Origin: an uncultured Pseudomonadota bacterium
Lineage (GTDB): Bacteria; Myxococcota_A; UBA796; GCA-2862545
Direction of reading: 5' to 3'
Length of the DNA stretch: 5,321 nt
Assembly (NCBI GenBank): GCA_937891875.1
Contig: CALATR010001021.1
Span: forward strand, 1 to 5,321
Shown here piece after piece: positions 1 through 4,711 of the stretch. The number at the start of each line of letters is the position of its first letter. Position 1 is the first letter of the stretch. The notes below the pieces were generated by a model. That model was not told where the DNA came from, made no database searches, and saw nothing but the letters and a program-made list of their open reading frames with translations. The translations under genes and the position numbers were made by a program.

Positions 1-79
1 CTCCCCCCGCTTCGTCGAGCAGGTCCCAGGCCGTCTCCGATGCCTCTTGGACACCGGCACGGACGCGATCTCCGTGCGA
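1..79. other. Left-edge stretch without a confident gene
   Basis: This stretch follows the stop codon of the small minus-strand gene. On the minus strand a GTG at 60-58, nine bases after a GGAG, would open a frame running off the window edge. Its first residues would be M-P-V-S-K-R-H-R-R-R, a very basic start, and its third positions are mostly G or C. Another minus frame gives a protein-like stretch (ending in W-D-L-L-D-E-A-G-G) but has no start codon in view before a CTG. Twenty codons are too few to decide, so I call no gene. The stretch also carries one copy of a 13-base direct repeat. Confidence 0.3.
44..56. repeat. 13-base direct repeat, copy 1 (CTCTTGGACACCG)
   Basis: The sequence CTCTTGGACACCG occurs here and again, identically, at 364-376. 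On the minus strand it reads CGGTGTCCAAGAG. Each copy lies a short way downstream of a minus-strand stop codon: about 24 bases after the small charged gene here, and about 17 bases after the DUF2520 gene for the other copy. The flanks do not match beyond the 13 bases, so a recent duplication of a larger block is not supported. It may be chance. Confidence 0.5.
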
Positions 80-253
80 CTACAGCTGGTAGTCGATCAC
101 CACGGAGCCGCGCTCCTCTTCCTCTTCTCGCTGGTCCTCCTTCGCCTCGGGCTGGCGACGGGGGACTTCGATGTGTAGCGGGATCACGGCGCCACGCTGG
201 CGCTCGGTGTCTCGCTCACGACGGATGCGTTCAATGATGTACGCGTCGAGCAT
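80..253 (-). CDS. Small charged hypothetical protein (57 aa)
   Basis: The protein has 57 residues. An N-terminal part (residues 1-20, starting M-L-D-A-Y-I-I-E-R-I) looks like a short amphipathic helix rich in Arg and Glu. A short beta-like piece follows (about 23-31, A-V-I-P-L-H-I-E-V). Then comes a highly charged linker with a run of five Glu (43-47) and a hydrophobic, beta-like C-terminus (S-V-V-I-D-Y-Q-L). There is no signal peptide, membrane segment or cysteine, so it should be cytosolic. The ATG start is supported by AGAGGT four bases upstream and by a sigma-70-like promoter just before that. Longer readings in this frame run into the antisense of other genes. About four-fifths of third positions are G or C, as expected for coding here. 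I recall similar small hypothetical proteins from myxobacteria and relatives, but I know no function and assign none. It could act with a larger partner. Confidence 0.75.
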   Translation of the reverse strand: MLDAYIIERIRRERDTERQRGAVIPLHIEVPRRQPEAKEDQREEEEERGSVVIDYQL

Positions 254-276
254 GTTGACCTCTGGCGTCCACTGAG

Positions 277-304
277 AGGATAGCACCGGCCCTGGCACCG
301 ACAA
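277..304 (-). promoter_or_regulatory. Sigma-70-like promoter of the small charged gene
   Basis: Read on the minus strand, TTGTCG (304-299) and TATCCT (282-277) are separated by 16 bases, and a TGC directly before TATCCT makes an extended -10. Each hexamer matches four of six consensus positions. Transcription would start near 270, giving a 5' leader of roughly 17 bases that includes the Shine-Dalgarno sequence. The site lies between the two minus-strand genes, so the small gene can be expressed independently of the DUF2520 gene. Confidence 0.5.
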
Positions 305-334
305 GCCTGATGGGATCGTCGGTCGCGGTGTCGC

Positions 335-348
335 TCGACTGAAGTCGA
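335..348. repeat. Short perfect inverted repeat (TCGACT-GA-AGTCGA)
   Basis: Six-base arms TCGACT and AGTCGA flank two bases. As RNA this would form a five-base-pair hairpin with a four-base loop. It lies 45 bases beyond the DUF2520 stop and about 30 bases upstream of the -35 hexamer of the small gene. No T-run follows on the minus strand, so it is a poor intrinsic terminator. It could be a protein-binding dyad, or chance. Confidence 0.3.
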
Positions 349-363
349 AACGATGTCCGCACA

Positions 364-376
364 CTCTTGGACACCG
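364..376. repeat. 13-base direct repeat, copy 2 (CTCTTGGACACCG)
   Basis: Identical to the copy at 44-56. On the minus strand it sits just after the DUF2520 stop and behind a strong Shine-Dalgarno-like GGAGGGAGG. The GTG inside the repeat (374-372) could open a 47-codon frame ending at 231, but that frame has low third-position GC, contains the promoter of the small gene and overlaps its start, so I do not call it a gene. Confidence 0.5.
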
Positions 377-392
377 CGCCTCCCTCCAGGAT

Positions 393-1196
393 TCACCGGG
401 TGCTGTCATCCTTCGTCGACGTTGGGGGCGGGCTCCTTTCGCCCTCCTGCCATCCGTCGTTGCGCCCCCACGCGGCGGCGAGCGCCGCCAGGCTGCGATG
501 CAGATCGGCCAGCTCGGACAGCCCGGCCTGGCGAAGCGCCGCGTCGTGGCCGGCGAGGACCTCCACATCTCCCCGCGCGACCGGGCCGGTGAGGGCGGCG
601 GCCGGGTCGGGCACGGCATTGTCGATGGAGCGCCGGACCAGTGGCTGGAGCAGGCCGGCGGCGTCCGCTGCGGGGACCCCAGCGGCGACCAGGGCCCGGC
701 AGGCCTCGCCGAGCAGGATGGTCGCTCCGTTGCCCGCGAGGACCGCGGCTGCGTGGTAGAGGCGGCGGTCGCCGCTGACGCGAAAAGCGCGCATTCCAAG
801 GGCGTTCGCGAGCCACTCGGCGTGGGCGAGGCCCGCGGCGTCCCCGTCCACGGCCGCGGGCACGTCGCGCAGATCCGGCAGGCCCCGCTCCGGGCCGGGG
901 AAGGTCATCAGCGGGTGCATGCTGCCGACCGCGCGGTGGCCGGCCAGGGGGGAGAGGTCGGTCGCACCGCTGCAGTGCAGCACCACGGGACCGGCGGGCA
1001 CCTCCCGGGCCACGGTCGCGATGGCGCCATCGGGCACGGTGAGCACGATCAGGTCGAGCCCCTCGGTCTCTCCGGCCGCTGCCGCCCCGCGACCCAGGAG
1101 CACGATCTGCGCCCCCGAGTCCGTCAACAGGCGCTCCAGGCTGCGGCCCAGCCGCCCTGGTCCCAGGATTCCGATGCGCTGTGGCGCCGCGTTCAC
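393..1196 (-). CDS. Rossmann-like / DUF2520 domain protein (putative NAD(P)-dependent dehydrogenase)
   Basis: The protein has 267 residues, the usual length for this family. The N-terminal Rossmann domain shows the dinucleotide-binding loop G-P-G-R-L-G at 12-17. It also has V-P-D at 54-56, H-C-S-G at 74-77 and the family hallmark G-S-M-H-P-L at 91-96. The C-terminal helical DUF2520 domain shows Y-H-A-A-A-V-L-A-G-N at 147-156 and L-T-G-P-V-A-R-G-D at 202-210. The fold resembles ProC, ketopantoate reductase and F420-dependent NADP reductases. The substrate is not established; in some genomes relatives sit near pantothenate genes, but none is present here. The GTG start at 1196 is placed by AGGAGAGGAGG four bases upstream and gives the Rossmann strand directly. 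An ATG slightly upstream is out of frame. The gene is divergent from the carboxylase-like gene, 51 bp away. I am confident of the family, not of the reaction. Confidence 0.9.
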   Translation of the reverse strand: MNAAPQRIGILGPGRLGRSLERLLTDSGAQIVLLGRGAAAAGETEGLDLIVLTVPDGAIATVAREVPAGPVVLHCSGATDLSPLAGHRAVGSMHPLMTFPGPERGLPDLRDVPAAVDGDAAGLAHAEWLANALGMRAFRVSGDRRLYHAAAVLAGNGATILLGEACRALVAAGVPAADAAGLLQPLVRRSIDNAVPDPAAALTGPVARGDVEVLAGHDAALRQAGLSELADLHRSLAALAAAWGRNDGWQEGERSPPPTSTKDDSTR

Positions 1197-1247
1197 GAGG
1201 CCTCCTCTCCTGCATGCTACCGTCGCCGCCACCGGGACGGAGGGAGC
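1197..1247. promoter_or_regulatory. Divergent 51-bp intergenic region with two ribosome binding sites
   Basis: This gap must serve the starts of both the DUF2520 gene (minus) and the carboxylase-like gene (plus). It holds the minus-strand AGGAGAGGAGG and the plus-strand GGAGG (1239-1243, four bases before the ATG). GCATGC occurs at 1212-1217 and again at 1246-1251. I see no convincing -35/-10 pair in either direction within the gap; TTCACG at 1192 has no well-spaced -10 on the plus strand. One or both promoters may lie inside the opposite coding sequence. Confidence 0.4.
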
Positions 1248-2570
1248 ATGCAGCGGGTCTTGCTGGCGGGCCGCGGGGAGCTGACCCGTCGGCTCATTCG
1301 AAGCCTGCGCGAACGCGGTGTCGAGAGCGTGGTGGTCTTCAGCGAGCCCGAGGTCGAGCAGCCCTGGGTCGATGAGGCCGACTACGCCGTCTACTTGAAC
1401 GGGTCCACCGTCGAGGAGACCTACCTGGACGGACAGAAGATCGTCAGCGCCGCCCACGACTCGGGCGCCGCCACGATCCACCCCGGCTACTGCTTCCTGG
1501 CCGAGCGCGCCGACTTCGTCGCCCAGGCCAACGGCGCCAACCTGCGGGTCATCGGCCTCGATCGCGAGGAACTCGAGCGGATCGCTGACCGATTCCTGGT
1601 TCGGCAGGTGGCGGCCGCGATCGGCGTGCCGACCATTCCCGCAATCGCCGTCCCCGAGGGCGAGGACGGGCTGGAGCAGGCGGCGGGCATGGATCTGCCG
1701 CTCTACGTCAAGGCCGTCGCGGGCGGCGTCATCCTGCGGGTCGACCACTACGACGAGCTGCCGATGGCGGTGCGCGAGGTCCGTCGCCGGGCGCGCTGGC
1801 TCACCGGCACCGATGACGTCTACATCTCCGCCGGTCTCGCCAACGTCCGCCAGCTGGGCACGACGGTCGTGCGCGAGCCGGGGGACCGCGCGTACGCGCT
1901 CGGCCACAGCGACAAGAGCGTGCAGGTGCGATTCCGGTCGTGGATGGAGGAGTGCGGCAACGAGGTGGTCGCGCCCGAGGTGGGCAAGCGCATGGCGGAG
2001 GGGGCCCGCAAGCTGGTCGAGGCCCTCGATCTGGGCGGGGTGGTCCGGGTGCGCTGGGCGGTCGACAAGGGTGGTGGGTACTGGCTTCTCGGCGTGTCGG
2101 GCCGCCTCACCACCGGCTATTCCCTCGTCGAGGAGGTCTTCGGCGTGGACCTCATCGACGTGCAGCTCCGCCTGGCCGAGGGGGAGCCGCTGGCCTGGGA
2201 GGGCGCGGACACGACCGCGACCCGCCACGGGGTCCAGCTGCGCCTGCTCCATGTCGACCCGCGCGACGGGGTGTCCCGCCCCGACGGCGTGCTGGAGCGG
2301 CTGGAGCTCCCCGACATGGCCAAGGTCGAGGTCGGTGTGGCCGTCGGCCAGCTGTGCACCGCCGAGACCGAGCCGCTCATCGCCAGCATCGTCGTCACCG
2401 CACCCACCCGACAGTCCGCCCTGGTGAAGGCCCGCGCCGCCCTCGAGGACGTGGTGGTCGAGGGCCTCGTCACCAACCTGGAGGTGCTCAAGCGGGTCGT
2501 GGCCGCTCCCCAGTTCTGGAAGGGGGCGTACGACGTGCACGTCGTGGACGACTTCCTGGTCGACGACTGA
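1248..2570 (+). CDS. Degenerate biotin carboxylase-like ATP-grasp protein (probable pseudoenzyme)
   Basis: The protein has 440 residues, close to the roughly 450 of AccC, and aligns by eye along the whole biotin carboxylase fold. The N-terminal domain has G-R-G-E-L (8-12) for N-R-G-E-I, and H-P-G-Y-C-F-L-A-E (78-86) for H-P-G-Y-G-F-L-S-E. The ATP-grasp region spans about 105-320. The C-terminal domain ends with E-G-L-V-T-N-L, like E-G-V-x-T-N. Against E. coli BC, the glycine-rich ATP loop is lost: K155-A-V-A-G-G is followed by V-I-L-R-V. Metal ligands E276 and E288 become R269 and G282, N290 becomes S284, K238 becomes S231, and Q294-V295-E296 become T-T-G. K159, R292 and R338 are retained as K155, R286 and R332. 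There is no biotinyl domain. The intact frame and coding bias argue against a decayed gene. Normal carboxylation is unlikely; a binding or scaffolding role is my inference. The ATG is set by GGAGG and by homology, although the frame stays open upstream. rbfA follows after 54 bp with no clear terminator, so co-transcription is possible. Confidence 0.85.
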   Translation: MQRVLLAGRGELTRRLIRSLRERGVESVVVFSEPEVEQPWVDEADYAVYLNGSTVEETYLDGQKIVSAAHDSGAATIHPGYCFLAERADFVAQANGANLRVIGLDREELERIADRFLVRQVAAAIGVPTIPAIAVPEGEDGLEQAAGMDLPLYVKAVAGGVILRVDHYDELPMAVREVRRRARWLTGTDDVYISAGLANVRQLGTTVVREPGDRAYALGHSDKSVQVRFRSWMEECGNEVVAPEVGKRMAEGARKLVEALDLGGVVRVRWAVDKGGGYWLLGVSGRLTTGYSLVEEVFGVDLIDVQLRLAEGEPLAWEGADTTATRHGVQLRLLHVDPRDGVSRPDGVLERLELPDMAKVEVGVAVGQLCTAETEPLIASIVVTAPTRQSALVKARAALEDVVVEGLVTNLEVLKRVVAAPQFWKGAYDVHVVDDFLVDD

Positions 2571-2574
2571 TGCG

Positions 2575-2603
2575 TTGACCGGGCCCCGTGGCCGACCTAT
2601 GGG
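2575..2603 (+). promoter_or_regulatory. Possible promoter of rbfA-truB
   Basis: TTGACC (2575-2580) matches five of six -35 consensus positions. It is followed at exactly 17 bases by TATGGG (2598-2603), a weak -10 that matches only TAT. A very GC-rich stretch follows, as in growth-rate-controlled promoters. The same spacing and a similar -10 recur before rpsO. The start would be near 2610, leaving a short leader with GGAGG at 2615-2619. Confidence 0.4.
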
Positions 2604-2624
2604 GGTCCGGCTTCGGAGGCGACC

Positions 2625-3032
2625 ATGGCGGGCTACCGGCCCCAACGCATCGCGGAGATGATCCACCGGGAGCTGGCGATGCGGCTGCATCGTGAGCTCG
2701 GACCGGAACATCCGCCCGTGAGCATCACCCACGTCGACGTGACCCGGGACCTGTCGGTCGCGCGGATCTCGTGGTCCGTGCTGGGCGGGGATCCGCCTAC
2801 GGACGCGCTCGTCGAGGCGATCGACGATGCGGCACGGGCCCTGCGCGGCCCCATCGGCCGGGCGCTGCGGACTCGGCACGCGCCGGAGCTGCGCTTCACC
2901 CTCGACAGCCACACGGATGAAGCCGTGCGCATGACCGACCTGCTGGGCCAGATCGGCCGTGAGCTGGCGGAGAAGGACGCCGAGGTCGAGGGTGACGACG
3001 ATGACCTGGACGACGCGGACGACGAGGCCTGA
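2625..3032 (+). CDS. rbfA: Ribosome-binding factor A
   Basis: RbfA binds the 30S subunit and helps the 5' end of 16S rRNA mature; it is cytosolic and important in the cold. The 135-residue product has the small type-II KH-like fold. Its N-terminal helices (P-Q-R-I-A-E-M-I-H-R-E-L, 6-17) are followed by the strand V-S-I-T-H-V-D-V-T-R-D-L-S-V-A-R (32-47). Then come a helix around 59-81 and the signature P-E-L-R-F-T-L-D (86-93). From about residue 116 the tail is very acidic and rich in Asp and likely disordered. The ATG is fixed by GGAGG five bases upstream. truB begins three bases after the stop, so the two are surely co-transcribed. Usually infB precedes rbfA; here it is the carboxylase-like gene. 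Confidence 0.93.
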   Translation: MAGYRPQRIAEMIHRELAMRLHRELGPEHPPVSITHVDVTRDLSVARISWSVLGGDPPTDALVEAIDDAARALRGPIGRALRTRHAPELRFTLDSHTDEAVRMTDLLGQIGRELAEKDAEVEGDDDDLDDADDEA

Positions 3033-3035
3033 TCC

Positions 3036-4004
3036 ATGAACCTGACCCCGTCGTTCCTGGTGGTCGACAAGCCGCCCGGCATCACCTCTCATGACGTCGT
3101 GGACGTGATCCGCGCGGTCACGGGCGTGCGCAAGGTCGGCCACACCGGCACCCTGGACCCGTTCGCCACCGGCGTGTTGCCGCTGGCGCTCGGCCACGCG
3201 ACCAAGCTCATCCAGTTCCTCGACGAGTCGGTCAAGATCTACGAGGCGCTCATCCGCTTCGGCAGCGCCACCGACACCGGCGACCCCACCGGGGAGGTCA
3301 TCGAGGAGCGGCCCCTGCCCGACGCGGACGAGGCGCGGGTGGACGAGGTCCTCGCCACGTTCCTGGGCGACAGCCTGCAGACCCCGCCGGCCTACAGTGC
3401 GGTCAAGCACAAGGGCAAGCCGCTGTACCACTATGCGCGCAAGGGCGTGGACGTGCAGGTGGAGGCCCGGCCGATCACCATCACCGGCATGGAGCGGCTG
3501 GCGTACGACGGGCAGACCCTGTCGGTCCGGATCACCTGCAGCCGGGGGACGTACGCGCGCGTGCTGGCCCAGGACATCGCCGATGCACTCGGCAGCGCCG
3601 GACACCTCGAGCAGCTGGCCCGCACGCGAAGTGGGCCCTTCGTGCTTGAGGATGCCGTCGACTTCCCCACGCTGGGCGCGCTGGTCTCGGCGGATCCCGG
3701 TCGGACGTGGCAGGAGGTCCTGCTCAAGCGCGGGCGCAAGGAGGAGCGGGTTCCCTGGCGTCCCCGCGATGACGTCCGTGCGGCCCTGGGCGATCGGATC
3801 CGCAGCCCGCTGGACGCCCTGTCCCACCTGCCGCTCGCCGAGGTGAGCGGCACGGACGCCGGTCGCATCCGCAAGGGAGGCGACCTGCCCGCGGCCCCGG
3901 CTGGCGCGGTCGTCGGTGGGCGCTACCTGATCGTGTGCGGCGCGGAGATCATCGGCGTGGCCGAGCACACCGCCCGCGGGCCCAAGCCCGTGAAGGTCCT
4001 CTGA
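3036..4004 (+). CDS. truB: tRNA pseudouridine(55) synthase
   Basis: TruB isomerises uridine 55 in the T-loop of nearly all elongator tRNAs and also acts as a tRNA chaperone. The 322-residue protein starts with the family's F-L-V-V-D-K-P-P-G-I-T-S-H (7-19). It carries the catalytic motif G-H-T-G-T-L-D-P (35-42), where D41 matches E. coli D48. Y69 matches the active-site Tyr76. A-Y-S-A-V-K-H-K-G (119-127) and S-R-G-T-Y-A-R (169-175, with R175 matching Arg181) complete the active site. The C-terminal part (about 260-322) resembles a divergent PUA-like domain. All key residues are present and the length is normal. The start is the only sensible one, three bases after the rbfA stop, with GAGG inside the end of rbfA. 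In many bacteria ribF follows; it is missing here. Confidence 0.95.
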   Translation: MNLTPSFLVVDKPPGITSHDVVDVIRAVTGVRKVGHTGTLDPFATGVLPLALGHATKLIQFLDESVKIYEALIRFGSATDTGDPTGEVIEERPLPDADEARVDEVLATFLGDSLQTPPAYSAVKHKGKPLYHYARKGVDVQVEARPITITGMERLAYDGQTLSVRITCSRGTYARVLAQDIADALGSAGHLEQLARTRSGPFVLEDAVDFPTLGALVSADPGRTWQEVLLKRGRKEERVPWRPRDDVRAALGDRIRSPLDALSHLPLAEVSGTDAGRIRKGGDLPAAPAGAVVGGRYLIVCGAEIIGVAEHTARGPKPVKVL

Positions 4005-4017
4005 GCCGCCGCGGCTC
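4003..4017 (+). terminator. GC-rich hairpin over the truB stop codon
   Basis: GAGCC (4003-4007) pairs with GGCTC (4013-4017) around a five-base loop, and the dyad is perfect over seven bases per arm. It begins within the TGA of truB. No T-run follows, so it would be at best a weak attenuating terminator. It may work with the second inverted repeat at 4031-4052. Confidence 0.3.
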
Positions 4018-4030
4018 CGTGCAGAGCGTG

Positions 4031-4052
4031 GTCAAGGTGCTGTGACCTTGAC
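4031..4052 (+). repeat. Perfect 8-bp inverted repeat overlapping the rpsO -35 (GTCAAGGT / ACCTTGAC)
   Basis: GTCAAGGT (4031-4038) and ACCTTGAC (4045-4052) are exact reverse complements separated by six bases. The right arm runs into the TTGACA -35 hexamer (4048-4053). As DNA it is a textbook operator geometry for a dimeric repressor blocking the -35; as RNA it is an eight-base-pair hairpin at the end of the truB transcript. No T-run follows, so the terminator reading is weaker. Confidence 0.6.
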
Positions 4053-4076
4053 ACGTTGCCCTCAGCCGGTGATGGG
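4048..4076 (+). promoter_or_regulatory. Probable rpsO promoter
   Basis: A perfect TTGACA (4048-4053) is followed at 17 bases by GATGGG (4071-4076), a poor -10 but similar to the TATGGG at the same distance before rbfA. The predicted start near 4083 leaves a leader of about 88 bases. The -35 is overlapped by an inverted repeat. Confidence 0.45.
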
Positions 4077-4082
4077 GGCGTT

Positions 4083-4170
4083 CGATTCAACCACCCGACC
4101 CTGACGGTCCTGCGGGACCCGGACAGATCGCCGTCCGGACCGCCTGCGGGAACCGCGACTGGAGAGAGAC
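4083..4170 (+). promoter_or_regulatory. rpsO 5' leader with two hairpins (candidate S15 control element)
   Basis: Two adjacent stems are visible. GGTCC (4106-4110) pairs with GGACC (4115-4119) around the loop TGCG. CGGAC (4120-4124) pairs with GTCCG (4133-4137) around eight bases, with one more possible pair if C4119 is released. A GC-rich single-stranded part follows, then GGAGAG at 4161-4166. S15 represses its own mRNA in several bacteria through leaders of differing structure. That this leader does so is inference from position and folding only. Confidence 0.35.
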
Positions 4171-4440
4171 ATGGCGATGACCGCGGCCGACAAGCAGGCC
4201 ATCATGGAGAAGTTCGCTCGTTCCGAGGGCGACACCGGTTCCCCCGAAGTCCAGGTCGCGCTCCTGACCGAGCGCATCCGCTACCTGACGGAGCACTTCC
4301 AGACCCACAAGAAGGACCACGCCAGCCGGCGCGGCCTGCTCAAGCTCGTGGGTCAGCGTCGCCGCCTCCTGAAGTACATGAAGAACCAGGATGTGGAGCG
4401 GTACCAGAACACGATCAAGGCCCTCGGCCTTCGTCGTTAG
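4171..4440 (+). CDS. rpsO: 30S ribosomal protein S15
   Basis: S15 binds 16S rRNA at the helix 20/21/22 junction and nucleates the platform of the small subunit; it also takes part in an inter-subunit bridge. At 89 residues it is the same length as the E. coli protein. The rRNA-contact block D-T-G-S-P-E-V-Q-V-A-L-L-T-E-R-I (21-36) and the motif H-K-K-D-H-A-S-R-R-G-L-L-K (46-58) are intact, as are Y69 and the L-G-L-R-R end. The ATG is six bases after GGAG; an internal ATG two codons later is less well spaced. The gene has its own probable promoter and leader before it and a strong hairpin terminator right after it. Confidence 0.97.
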   Translation: MAMTAADKQAIMEKFARSEGDTGSPEVQVALLTERIRYLTEHFQTHKKDHASRRGLLKLVGQRRRLLKYMKNQDVERYQNTIKALGLRR

Positions 4441-4446
4441 CCTCTC

Positions 4447-4472
4447 ACGGCGTCGGGACCCCCCGGCGCCGT
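4447..4472 (+). terminator. Intrinsic terminator after rpsO
   Basis: A stem of 11 base pairs (one G-T wobble) joins 4447-4457 to 4462-4472 around the four-base loop ACCC. It begins seven bases after the rpsO stop. The following TTCCTGTAT is moderately T-rich. This is the strongest terminator in the window. Some read-through into pnp would be expected, as in other bacteria. Confidence 0.7.
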
Positions 4473-4477
4473 TCCTG

Positions 4478-4486
4478 TATGGGGGT
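4478..4486 (+). promoter_or_regulatory. TATGGGGGT element, possible -10 of a pnp promoter
   Basis: The nine bases TATGGGGGT are identical to 2598-2606 before rbfA and similar to GATGGGGGC at 4071-4079 before rpsO. The corresponding -35 position (4455-4460, GGGACC) is poor and sits inside the rpsO terminator. If it is a promoter, pnp would have a leader of about 285 bases. Confidence 0.25.
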
Positions 4487-4654
4487 GCCGCGTCCGCCGG
4501 ACCGGTCCCCCGAACAGGTGCTGGCTGCGAGAGCGGCCACTGGACCCTCGGGTCCATCGATCTTGAAAGCAAACCAACACGCGTCTGGACACAACCCGGC
4601 AGGTTGCCGGCCTTCATGGACTGAGCGCCGTGGTTCTAGGAGCCACCGCACTCA

Positions 4655-4711
4655 CTCCGGGTGGGTCTGTGAACCTCAAACCGGCCGACGTTCAGGCGCA
4701 CCCACGCGGAG
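4655..4711 (+). ncRNA. Long imperfect stem-loop in the pnp leader
   Basis: Three helical blocks nest in one hairpin. CTCCG (4655-4659) pairs with CGGAG (4707-4711). After a G-G mismatch, GTGGGT (4661-4666) pairs with ACCCAC (4700-4705). After an internal loop, TGAAC (4670-4674) pairs with GTTCA (4690-4694). That gives 16 Watson-Crick pairs and a 15-base loop. Long near-continuous helices of this kind are RNase III substrates. This is a cis leader structure rather than a demonstrated separate RNA. Confidence 0.45.

Noticed and set aside
231..374. 47-codon minus-strand frame starting at GTG in the second 13-base repeat
   Set aside because: Low third-position GC, overlap with the next gene's start and presence of that gene's promoter inside it, despite a good Shine-Dalgarno-like sequence.
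254..799. In-frame upstream extension of the small charged protein
   Set aside because: It overlaps the DUF2520 gene on the same strand in another frame and includes the promoter region; composition is Pro/Arg/Ser-rich and non-protein-like.
498..1247. In-frame N-terminal extension of the carboxylase-like protein
   Set aside because: It is antisense to the DUF2520 gene and unlike any carboxylase N-terminus. The ATG at 1248 has GGAGG and begins exactly at the family's first strand.
1248..2570. Functional acetyl-CoA or pyruvate carboxylase subunit (accC/pycA)
   Set aside because: Catalytic and metal-binding residues are replaced, no biotinyl domain or carrier gene is nearby, and so no gene symbol is given.
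393..3968. Very long open frame on the minus strand opposite the carboxylase-like gene, rbfA and truB
   Set aside because: Only the last 267 codons (from 1196 down) are protein-like. The rest is antisense to three recognised genes and stays open because of GC-biased codon use.
4079..4092. GTTCGATTC resembling a tRNA T-loop
   Set aside because: The flanking bases do not form a five-pair T-stem, and there is no acceptor, D or anticodon arm around it.
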